From: Clostridium sp.
GTDB taxonomy: Bacteria > Bacillota > Clostridia > Acetivibrionales > Acetivibrionaceae
NCBI GenBank assembly: GCA_012841175.1
Contig: DUVG01000051.1
Location: 1-11,049 of the forward strand
Reading direction: 5' to 3'
DNA: 11,049 bases
Shown here: positions 1 to 5,699 of the stretch, in pieces
Layout of the letters: each line of letters begins with the position of its first letter
How positions within the stretch are numbered: position 1 is the stretch's first letter
The notes under the pieces: model-generated
Databases searched by the model: none
What the model was told of the DNA's origin: nothing
Seen by the model: the letters and a program-made list of their open reading frames with translations, nothing else
Program-made: the position numbers and the translations under genes

Positions 1-395
1 AAAAATCTAAGGGGCTCTATTACATCAGGGTCATCTGCCATATTTATAAGGTACTCATAAGTTGATCTTGCCTTTTGTTCAGCTGCCATATTTTCATACA
101 AATCTGTTATAGGATCCCCTTTTGATTGAATATATGCTGCTGTAAATGGGTTGCCTGCAGCGGACATTGGATAAATACCTCTTCCATGGTCTGCATAACT
201 AGCATCTAAGCCTGCTTTTTGTAATTCATCAATACTTGCACCTTCAATTAGCTGCCTGACCATACTTCCTACCATTTCAAGGTGGGCAAGTTCTTCTGTT
301 CCTATATCGTTTAATATAGCTCTTGCTTGTGGCGTTACCATTGAAAATCTCTGGCTTAAATATCTTAGGGAGGCGGCTAATTCACCATCTGGCCC
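1..395 (-). CDS. cotJC: cotJC 3' segment, interrupted manganese-catalase-like spore coat protein (runs off the left edge)
   Basis: This is the larger, C-terminal part of CotJC, a spore-associated protein of the manganese catalase family. The open frame on the minus strand begins at the element junction with Gly-Gly-Pro-Asp-Gly-Glu-Leu-Ala-Ala and continues through SLRYLSQRFS, GTEELAHLEMVG, YADHGRGIYPMSAAG and MAAEQKARSTYEYLIN to the window edge. Numbering on the rejoined protein, this covers residues 31 to about 161. About 25-30 residues of a roughly 190-residue family member lie outside the window. Family metal ligands are visible: Glu35, then the Glu65/His68 pair in EELAH, and a later Glu in AAEQKA. 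There is no start codon or ribosome binding site at the junction because the first 31 codons lie 3.2 kb away, at 3578-3667. The frame does stay open upstream into the element as far as a GTG at 489-491, but no Shine-Dalgarno precedes it. No frameshift or stop is seen in this half, which suggests it is still under selection. Confidence 0.93.
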
Positions 396-419
396 GCCGG
401 ATTTAATATTTTTATAGTA
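387..419. repeat. Left attachment site of the element (core plus inner inverted repeat)
   Basis: Bases 391-398 (GGCCCGCC) form the core, with CC at 394-395 in the middle. Bases 397-419 form the inner arm and match the reverse complement of 3552-3574 at 22 of 23 positions. The outer side is cotJC coding sequence. On the minus strand the core reads as codons for Gly-Gly-Pro-Asp. Confidence 0.85.
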
Positions 420-604
420 AAATGAATTTATTAATTCTGGAAATGTTAAAAATATTTTGTCATCCTTAAAATCGTCTGGTGTTTTAGACACGACAGAACA
501 TCATTTACGAATTGAAAATTATCTAAAATAGAACTGAATACATTATACAAAAAAATAAACAGCTTTTATTATGTACCACAAATTATGCAAATTTTTTATG
601 GTTT

Positions 605-1633
605 TTATATTTTACACCTCATAACACAAACTTTTCTATCCCCTATATCCTGACAATACTCTATGCAATCTTCATCTTGTCTGAAGTTATCAAAAGAGTA
701 TCCGTTTTCTACTATATAATTATAAATTTCTCTTGTAAATAAAATATCCCAAGCCTCTTCATTTACATTAGGAAGTTTATTCATTTTTACTTCATTGTAT
801 ATTTCTTTGTTATCACCTAGCAATATAACTCTAAACTGTTCGTCTTCTTTATATATTATGTATGATAAGGTAATTCTTAATATATCCTCAACTGCAAGAC
901 CTCTATCCTCAATTAGCATTTTTTTCAATTCTTCGTTAAGATACAGCATTTTATGATTGTTAAGATAATTAGTAAGTTCTTTGTAATTTCTGTTGTGTTG
1001 CAATTTCTTTAAATCTATCTTCAAAAACACTGGTTCATTATTCTCAAATAATACTAATGTAGCTTCGTTTTTGTCTACATACCAAATTTCATTTGTATCT
1101 ACATAAACTACATCTCCCACCAATTTCTTCTCATTGTATACAGGGAAAATAAAGGGATTGTCTTTGAAAAATTTTACACATTTTATAGTAACCTTGTGAG
1201 CTTCTTTTATAGTAATGGTACAAGGCTCTCCCCCTATGTCTTTGTCAACAATAACAACCTTTCCTGTATCTGTACAGTACATATAATTCATTTTACTTGA
1301 TACAATCAAATCTCTTTTTTCCAGGCCTAAAAGCTTTTCTAATCTTCTTAGTTTATGGTTTTTAAGATATTGAATTAGATTTATCTTAATACCTGTATTT
1401 TGTTGTAGGTTACCAGTTAGTCTATATTTAAGATTTTTTGAAAATTCAGTTATCTTCTGCTTGCTTTTTTCATATTGAATTGTTGTAACCCTAGAGGATA
1501 TCATGTCCATTAGGCCCTTTATTCCATCGCTTACATCTTTGTGTAATATTCCTTCTTTCTTTTTAGATCCCGTTCTTTGCGACATAGATCTATACTCCTC
1601 TGGTAATAAGTTTATATCTTTCTTATTACCCAT
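605..1633 (-). CDS. Unrecognised 342-residue protein carried by the element
   Basis: This gene lies inside the cotJC-interrupting element, divergent from the recombinase. I do not recognise the family. The protein is hydrophilic, with no signal peptide or membrane segment, and is probably cytosolic. The first 60 residues are rich in Lys, Ser and Arg. A central part (about residues 105-215) is rich in short hydrophobic, beta-like stretches (VVIVDKD, VVYVDTNEIWYVDKNEATLVLF). The C-terminal part has the pattern IYNYIVENGYSFDNFRQDEDC and ends in a Cys-containing tail (CIEYC, VCVMRCKI). The start is supported by a good ribosome binding site (GGAGTG, 8 bases before the ATG). Base composition is AT-rich like the rest of the element. 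It could be a directionality factor, a regulator of excision or unrelated cargo; nothing in the sequence decides between these. The N-terminal INLLPEEYR recalls the start of PilN proteins, but no PilN membrane helix follows. Confidence 0.75.
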   Translation of the reverse strand: MGNKKDINLLPEEYRSMSQRTGSKKKEGILHKDVSDGIKGLMDMISSRVTTIQYEKSKQKITEFSKNLKYRLTGNLQQNTGIKINLIQYLKNHKLRRLEKLLGLEKRDLIVSSKMNYMYCTDTGKVVIVDKDIGGEPCTITIKEAHKVTIKCVKFFKDNPFIFPVYNEKKLVGDVVYVDTNEIWYVDKNEATLVLFENNEPVFLKIDLKKLQHNRNYKELTNYLNNHKMLYLNEELKKMLIEDRGLAVEDILRITLSYIIYKEDEQFRVILLGDNKEIYNEVKMNKLPNVNEEAWDILFTREIYNYIVENGYSFDNFRQDEDCIEYCQDIGDRKVCVMRCKI

Positions 1634-1732
1634 AAAAAATCACTCCTTTTTAAAAAAATATATCAATTAAAATTAATACATATAATAATCCAATCTAGCA
1701 CTTAATAAATATTGCTTATTTTTCAAAAATTC

Positions 1733-1748
1733 AAGTAATCATTTACTT
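1733..1748. promoter_or_regulatory. Short dyad in the divergent intergenic region of the element
   Basis: AAGTAA and TTACTT (1733-1738 and 1743-1748) are perfect inverted repeats separated by four bases. They lie in the 222-base region between the 342-residue gene and the small ORF ahead of the recombinase. Such a dyad could be an operator controlling either divergent gene. A 6-bp arm is short for an AT-rich region, so chance is a real alternative. Nearby are promoter-like stretches for the plus strand: TTGTTA at 1755, and a GATACAAA at 1791 that resembles a sigma-E minus-10. None is convincing alone. Confidence 0.25.
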
Positions 1749-1855
1749 CCTAGCTTGTTATGTATAGAAAATCTATTTGTTTATAGTTATGATACAAACC
1801 ATTATATGAATATTATATTATATAAAACCACATTAATCAATTGAGGTTAGGAAAT

Positions 1856-1960
1856 ATGTCAAAAATCGAGCTTTTAAATGATATAATTGAATACTTAATA
1901 ACAAAAGCCCTTTCGGATTGGGAAATATCTAAAAAAGATATGGGTGAAGACTATGAATGA
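1856..1960 (+). CDS. 34-residue ORF overlapping the recombinase start
   Basis: An ATG at 1856 is preceded by two purine-rich ribosome binding site candidates (GAGG at 1843 and AGGAA at 1849). It opens a 34-codon frame ending in TGA at 1958-1960. The peptide starts MSKIELLNDIIEYLI and ends KKDMGEDYE, and is acidic and probably helical. It overlaps the recombinase start (GTG 1944 or ATG 1953), so translational coupling is possible. I do not recognise it. It may be a leader that sets recombinase expression, a small directionality factor, or the remnant of a larger gene. The good ribosome binding site and the overlap argue that it is translated. Confidence 0.45.
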   Translation: MSKIELLNDIIEYLITKALSDWEISKKDMGEDYE

Positions 1961-3545
1961 CAAAATAGATTACATTCCTCCCTTGGTTAGCTGTAACAAT
2001 TTATCAAGTTTTGCCGATTCCCATAAAACCTTAGGCAAAAGTGGTCTTAGCCTAGGAGGATATATACGAATTTCTACTAAAAAAGAAGCCCAACTCACAT
2101 CTATAGAAAATCAAAAAAAAATTTTAAAAGAATGGGCAAATATAAACGGATACAATTTGACAAAGTTTTATATAGACATTAAAAGTGGCAGCTTTTCTTA
2201 CCTACGAAATGAAATGCAGCTGCTTAAACAGGATGTAAAATCAAAAGTGATAGAAGGTGTCATTGCAAAAGAGATTTCTAGAACTTCTAGGGATATCATG
2301 GATATACTAGAGTTAAAGAGAAATTTAGAGAGCCATGGCGCTTTTTTTATATCTATAAAAGAAAATTATGATAGTAGGACAGATGATGATGAGTTTTTGC
2401 TGATAATTTATGCCGCTCTTGCCCAAAAAGAGCGAAAAACAACTGCCGGTCGCGTAAAAATAACACAAATGCTAAAGGCCCGTGAAGGTAAAACCAATGT
2501 CCCTTCTCCTGCCTTTGGATATAAATTGTCTTCAAACAAACAACACCTTGTTATTGACAATGAAAAAGCAAAAATATACCGACTTATTGTTGAAAAATTT
2601 TTAGACGGCTGGGGACAACTTAAAATATGTAAATGGCTAAACCAGGAAGGTGTTTTGCCAAAAAGGGCAGAACACTGGCATACAAACACTATAAAATCCA
2701 TTTTGATTAATCCTGTATATCTTGGAACCACAATATACAATGCCACAACCTTAATAAGGGATAGCTCTGGAAAACAAAAAAGAGTGGTCCGTCCCCAAGA
2801 AGAGTGGATAGTTAGGCACAATACCCATCCCCCTCTTATAACCCTTCAAGAATACAATCAAATTATAGATCTAATTGAACAGCGAAAAAAAAAGTTTTGC
2901 AAGGAATGGACTAAAGAAAAAAAATATTTATTATCCGGCATCCTTTACTGCAGCATATGCAAGGGAAAAATTTATGGCGGCAAGCAAACTTCCCCCAATA
3001 AATTAAAATATTTTTACTACTATGTAGACCAAAACAGGTATGGAATTTGCAACACCAAAACCAAGTATTGGAACATGGAGAGGGTTGATAATTCTGTTCT
3101 AACAGAAATTAAAAATTTTTTTAAAGATAAAAATTTAATTACAAAAATAATAACAGAAAAATATATCCACATGAACAAAAATATTAATGATAATCATTTA
3201 AAATATCTTAAAACAAATCTTAATTCAATACTTATAGCCATAAAAAAACAACAAGAAGCCTATGAAAAAGATATTATCTCCATTGATGAATATAGTACCA
3301 GAATGAAGGAGTTGAGAAATCAAAAAAAAGAATTTACTGAAAAAATCAATTTAATAAACAAAGTAAATGAAAATGGTTTTGACTCAGATAAAAAGTTAAA
3401 ATTTATTATTGAGAAAGTTCTAAATACCTTAGAAAATCTTGAAAAAGCTGATTATAATGTAAAGGAATTTATTGTGACAAAACTTATAAAAAGTATTGAA
3501 ATTAGCAAGGATTATTCTATTAAAATACATTTTACATTTGAATGA
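1944..3545 (+). CDS. Large serine recombinase (site-specific integrase/excisionase, SpoIVCA-like)
   Basis: This recombinase probably excises and integrates the surrounding element through a Ser-linked DNA intermediate. It has 533 residues, within the usual range for the family (SpoIVCA of Bacillus subtilis is about 500). The catalytic resolvase domain (about 38-180) has YIRIS with Arg42 and nucleophile Ser44, SIENQ at 53-57, and the ISRTSR block with Arg113 and Arg116. The recombinase DNA-binding domain (about 188-290) includes PAFGYKL, ICKWLNQEGV and ILINPVYLG. A zinc-ribbon region follows (about 328-385) with CSIC at 336-339 and Cys369; the expected partner before Cys369 is Val361. A Lys/Glu-rich coiled coil lies at about 415-475. 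The protein carries roughly 35 residues ahead of the catalytic motif with no later ATG, which is longer than usual. The start is GTG 1944 or, equally well, ATG 1953; both overlap the 34-codon ORF. The gene ends next to the right attachment site. Confidence 0.93.
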   Translation: MKTMNDKIDYIPPLVSCNNLSSFADSHKTLGKSGLSLGGYIRISTKKEAQLTSIENQKKILKEWANINGYNLTKFYIDIKSGSFSYLRNEMQLLKQDVKSKVIEGVIAKEISRTSRDIMDILELKRNLESHGAFFISIKENYDSRTDDDEFLLIIYAALAQKERKTTAGRVKITQMLKAREGKTNVPSPAFGYKLSSNKQHLVIDNEKAKIYRLIVEKFLDGWGQLKICKWLNQEGVLPKRAEHWHTNTIKSILINPVYLGTTIYNATTLIRDSSGKQKRVVRPQEEWIVRHNTHPPLITLQEYNQIIDLIEQRKKKFCKEWTKEKKYLLSGILYCSICKGKIYGGKQTSPNKLKYFYYYVDQNRYGICNTKTKYWNMERVDNSVLTEIKNFFKDKNLITKIITEKYIHMNKNINDNHLKYLKTNLNSILIAIKKQQEAYEKDIISIDEYSTRMKELRNQKKEFTEKINLINKVNENGFDSDKKLKFIIEKVLNTLENLEKADYNVKEFIVTKLIKSIEISKDYSIKIHFTFE

Positions 3546-3551
3546 TAAACA

Positions 3552-3581
3552 TACTATAAAAACATTAAATCCGGTCCGCCG
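3552..3581. repeat. Right attachment site of the element (inner inverted repeat plus core)
   Basis: The inner arm 3552-3574 is the near-perfect inverted copy (22 of 23) of the left arm 397-419. The core GGTCCGCC (3573-3580) has CC at 3576-3577 in its centre and is in direct orientation with the left core. The outer side is the 5' part of cotJC. Joining this arm to the left arm across one core gives a near-palindrome of about 50 bases, the expected form of a large-serine-recombinase attP. Confidence 0.85.
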
Positions 3582-3667
3582 TATTGTGTAATTATAACTT
3601 TTGCCATTCTAGGGTCCGGATTCTTTATTTTTATTGGATATTCTAATTTTTTTTCATATACCCACAC
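3554..3667 (-). CDS. cotJC: cotJC 5' segment, interrupted (31 codons of cotJC plus 6 element codons and a stop)
   Basis: A GTG three bases after the cotJB stop, with GGAGAG in good position inside the end of cotJB, starts a frame reading (M)WVYEKKLEYPIKIK then NPDPRMAKVIITQYGG. This is the typical start of CotJC. The true cotJC part is 3578-3667 (minus strand). The frame then enters the element, adds Pro-Asp-Leu-Met-Phe-Leu, and stops at TAG (3554-3556), giving a 37-residue peptide. This fragment lacks all metal ligands, since the first (Glu35 in the rejoined protein) lies just past the junction, so it cannot be catalytic alone. Joining at the central dinucleotide fuses Gly30-Gly31 to Pro-Asp-Gly-Glu of the distal half with no extra or missing codon. 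Together with 1-395 it makes one intact gene, so I would not call it a decayed pseudogene. Confidence 0.9.
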   Translation of the reverse strand: MWVYEKKLEYPIKIKNPDPRMAKVIITQYGGPDLMFL

Positions 3668-3670
3668 TAA

Positions 3671-3949
3671 TTATCTCTCCTCTCCTGCAAGACTAAAATT
3701 AAAACTATAATTCCATGGCCATGGGTTATTTATCCACTGCCACGGATATTGACTGGCTGACCTGTAAGAACACAATGGACCATATATTCTTTCAAACATA
3801 CTTCTTAACATAGCAGCTTGGGCAACTATGGTATTGTATCTACAAAGTGCTTCTCTGTCATTTGGGTGTGTATCAAGATAAAGTTGAAGGTCCACAGCCA
3901 TAAAATCAAGAGCAGTCAATTGTTTTAGCAATTCATCTCTATTATGCAT
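3671..3949 (-). CDS. cotJB: CotJB spore coat protein
   Basis: This is the second gene of the cotJ operon, whose products enter the spore coat in Bacillus. The 92-residue protein matches the CotJB family in length and in its conserved block: LLKQLTALDFMAVDLQLYLD, then THPNDREALCRYN, then a Trp/Pro-rich tail (YPWQW, NPWPW). It is soluble, with no signal peptide. A strong GGAGGG ribosome binding site lies six bases before the ATG. It begins 17 bases after cotJA and ends 3 bases before the GTG of cotJC, so the three are co-transcribed and probably translationally coupled. The gene looks intact, so its operon is presumably still expressed despite the element in cotJC. Confidence 0.93.
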   Translation of the reverse strand: MHNRDELLKQLTALDFMAVDLQLYLDTHPNDREALCRYNTIVAQAAMLRSMFERIYGPLCSYRSASQYPWQWINNPWPWNYSFNFSLAGEER

Positions 3950-3966
3950 ATTTTACCCTCCTCTTA

Positions 3967-4206
3967 TTAATCCCTAGGCGGCTTATAATGTTTATTAACA
4001 CCTACATATGGGCTGTACAATTCTGGAAATGCAGTTCCTCTCTTCAACGCATCAATTGGTGAATAAAGGCTACATAATTTTTGAAAAGGAACATATGCTC
4101 TTGCAAGCTTTACATTCCTTAAAACAGTTTCCTGAGGTACACAAGGCATAGGGCACATAGAATACATTCCTGGCATACCCCTTTCCTCAGTCCATTTTTC
4201 TGTCAT
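3967..4206 (-). CDS. cotJA: CotJA spore coat associated protein
   Basis: This is the first gene of the cotJ operon. The roughly 79-residue product has the CotJA signature: LARAYVPFQKLCSLYSP, then GTAFPELYSPY, after a Cys/Met/Pro-rich N-terminal part (MYSMCPMPCVP). Family members are about 80 residues. I chose ATG 4204-4206 because AGGAGG sits nine bases ahead of it. A GTG two codons upstream (4210-4212) is only three bases from that site and is less likely. In Bacillus the operon is transcribed by mother-cell sigma-E. Upstream on the minus strand ATATT (4278-4282) and CTTATATT (4257-4264), 13 bases apart, weakly resemble a sigma-E promoter, but the match is too poor to call. Confidence 0.92.
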   Translation of the reverse strand: MTEKWTEERGMPGMYSMCPMPCVPQETVLRNVKLARAYVPFQKLCSLYSPIDALKRGTAFPELYSPYVGVNKHYKPPRD

Positions 4207-4330
4207 AATCACAGTCCTCCTTATTATTATTTTATCCTCTTAGATTATTGTGATAAAATATAAGCTTTTTTCGACCTAATATCTACTATACATAATATTA
4301 AGGGTTCTGTGAAATAGTTACATTTTTTAT

Positions 4331-4354
4331 TATGGCTAAAATGCAATAGCCATA
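4331..4354. other. Perfect 8-bp stem-loop between tagO and cotJA
   Basis: TATGGCTA (4331-4338) pairs perfectly with TAGCCATA (4347-4354) around an 8-base loop. It lies about 66 bases downstream of tagO and 125 bases upstream of cotJA in the 213-base gap between them. Neither strand has a clear U-run after the stem, so a classical intrinsic terminator is doubtful. It could still be a terminator variant or an operator. The rest of this gap shows only AT-rich sequence. Confidence 0.35.
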
Positions 4355-4419
4355 GTATTTAAATTTTATATATGGGTTAATATGTGTTTTTGAAATGAAT
4401 TTATTAAAAGAATATGTAT

Positions 4420-5553
4420 TTAACGCTCTGCATCTTTAATTTCTTTAATTGAAAGGTTGGGAATACTCCTTTTATTTTCCTTGTTATCTTCTATTTCTAT
4501 GTCTTCCATTTCACTCATGTATCTTGCACCTGCAATTATAAATATTGAAACAGAAGCAATAAGCACAATTGCACCTAAAACCCCTCTGTCTGTTAACACA
4601 ACTGCACAAAGTCCTAAAGCTGCACTTGCTGTATACATAACACCAACGGATTGTTTTTGGGAAAGTCCCATATCTATAAGTCTATGATGTAAATGTTCTC
4701 TGTCAGCTTCCATAATAGGTTTTCTTTTTAAAATCCTTCTAATTATGGTAGATATAGTATCAAACAATGGAAGACCTAGAACTAACAAAGGTATAGCTAT
4801 AGAAAAGGCGGCATATGTTTTCATCATACCTTGAATAGAAACAACGGCCAAAGTAAAACCTAGAAAAGTAGAACCGGTATCTCCCATAAATATTTTTGCT
4901 GGATTAAAATTATATGGTAAAAACCCTAAAGTAGCACCAGCTAAAATTGCTATAATGATTGCATCACTAGATTCCCCGTTTAAAATTGAAATAAAAAACA
5001 GGGATAAATATGATATAGAGGACACACCTGCAGCAAGTCCATCAAGTCCATCTATTAGGTTTATTGCATTAGTTATTCCAATAATCCAAAAAATAGTTAG
5101 TACATAAGATGTTATATCATTTAATTGTGATACTCCCTCACTTGCAAAAGGATTGGTTAAATTTGCAATCCTTGTATCTGAAATAAAAACCACAGATAGT
5201 GCTGCAATTACCTGAAATACAAGTTTAAATTTTGCTCCTAATTGTTTTATATCATCAATAATTCCAATAGCAACTATAATTGATACGCCTACAAGCAATC
5301 CTAACAGTTCCTTAGTTAGAGATATTCCTGATACCCCTAGGAGTGCACTCACCATTCCAAACATTAAAGCCACAATAAATCCAGAAAAAATAGCCATGCC
5401 CCCCAACCTTGCAATGGGCTTATTATGCATTCTCCTTGCATCTTTAGGAATATCTACAGCCCCTATTTTAAAAGCAAGCTTCCTCACTATTGGGGTTGAG
5501 GAAAAAGCCACAATAAATGCGAGGGCAAAGAGAATAATATATTCATAATCCAT
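4420..5553 (-). CDS. tagO: Undecaprenyl-phosphate sugar-1-phosphate transferase (TagO/WecA family)
   Basis: This membrane enzyme moves a sugar-1-phosphate, usually GlcNAc-1-P from UDP-GlcNAc, onto undecaprenyl phosphate. That is the first step of wall teichoic acid or other envelope polymer synthesis. The 377-residue protein has about ten or eleven hydrophobic helices and all family motifs: the Asp pair in IIDDIKQ (Asp100-Asp101), NAINLIDGLDGLA (162-174), FMGDTGS (222-228, catalytic Asp on the cytoplasmic side) and HLHHRL (287-292). The last one separates TagO/WecA from MraY. A charged tail of about 30 residues ends the protein. The start is supported by AGAAGGTG seven bases upstream. It lies downstream of comEB, behind a 146-base gap, so it may have its own promoter. 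Whether the end product is teichoic acid or another polymer cannot be told here. Confidence 0.92.
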   Translation of the reverse strand: MDYEYIILFALAFIVAFSSTPIVRKLAFKIGAVDIPKDARRMHNKPIARLGGMAIFSGFIVALMFGMVSALLGVSGISLTKELLGLLVGVSIIVAIGIIDDIKQLGAKFKLVFQVIAALSVVFISDTRIANLTNPFASEGVSQLNDITSYVLTIFWIIGITNAINLIDGLDGLAAGVSSISYLSLFFISILNGESSDAIIIAILAGATLGFLPYNFNPAKIFMGDTGSTFLGFTLAVVSIQGMMKTYAAFSIAIPLLVLGLPLFDTISTIIRRILKRKPIMEADREHLHHRLIDMGLSQKQSVGVMYTASAALGLCAVVLTDRGVLGAIVLIASVSIFIIAGARYMSEMEDIEIEDNKENKRSIPNLSIKEIKDAER

Positions 5554-5577
5554 AAATTAACACCTTCTTTTTTTGTT

Positions 5578-5606
5578 AGGATTTTAATTCTATAATTTAA
5601 AATCCT
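5578..5606. promoter_or_regulatory. 10-bp AT-rich dyad in the tagO leader
   Basis: AGGATTTTAA (5578-5587) is perfectly inverted at 5597-5606 (TTAAAATCCT) around a nine-base spacer. It begins 24 bases upstream of the tagO start, just ahead of its ribosome binding site. The stem has few GC pairs and no U-run follows it in the direction of tagO, so it is more likely an operator or a leader hairpin than a terminator. No known riboswitch pattern was seen in the gap 5554-5699. Confidence 0.35.
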
Positions 5607-5699
5607 TAATCGTATCTTTAGTAAAATATACTCTTTCCAATTCTACTTCTTAAATCAAGTATATCACTTATTATACTATATCATTTTTAAAAGAAAAAG

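Larger units (their letters stand above)
396..3577. mobile_element. Skin-like serine-recombinase element inserted in cotJC (about 3.18 kb)
   Basis: This segment separates the two halves of cotJC. Its limits are set by comparing the junctions. In plus-strand orientation the 13-base stretch at 387-399 and that at 3569-3581 match at 11 of 13 positions and are in direct orientation. Immediately inside each core the element ends are inverted repeats (397-419 and 3552-3574, 22 of 23 bases matching). The central dinucleotide CC (394-395 and 3576-3577) is the likely exchange point. A large serine recombinase gene ends 6 bases from the right inverted repeat, the usual place for an integrase gene. The only other coding capacity is a 342-residue orphan on the minus strand and a 34-codon ORF. 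No phage structural, replication, conjugation or resistance gene is present. The gene content and the position in a sporulation gene resemble reduced skin-type intervening elements. That excision is developmentally controlled is inference. Confidence 0.88.

Noticed and set aside
1540..1633. Type IV pilus PilN protein, from the N-terminal INLLPEEYR
   Set aside because: The membrane helix expected after this motif is absent, the rest does not fit, and no other pilus gene is nearby.
2353..2821. Minus-strand open frames inside the recombinase gene
   Set aside because: They lie antisense to a clear recombinase with intact motifs and have no ribosome sites or recognisable product.
396..3577. Invertible (phase-variation) segment, suggested by the terminal inverted repeats
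   Set aside because: The cores containing the exchange dinucleotide are in direct orientation and only the inner arms are inverted. That predicts excision, and inversion would not rejoin cotJC.
1..3667. cotJC as a plain decayed pseudogene
   Set aside because: Both halves are free of frameshifts and stops up to the exact recombination point and would rejoin in frame, which is unlike decay.
4257..4282. Sigma-E promoter of the cotJ operon
   Set aside because: ATATT and CTTATATT at 13-base spacing match only about five of eight minus-10 positions. It is expected from biology but not supported well enough by sequence.
4331..4354. Intrinsic terminator of tagO
   Set aside because: The stem is perfect, but in the direction of tagO it is followed by an A-rich, not U-rich, stretch.
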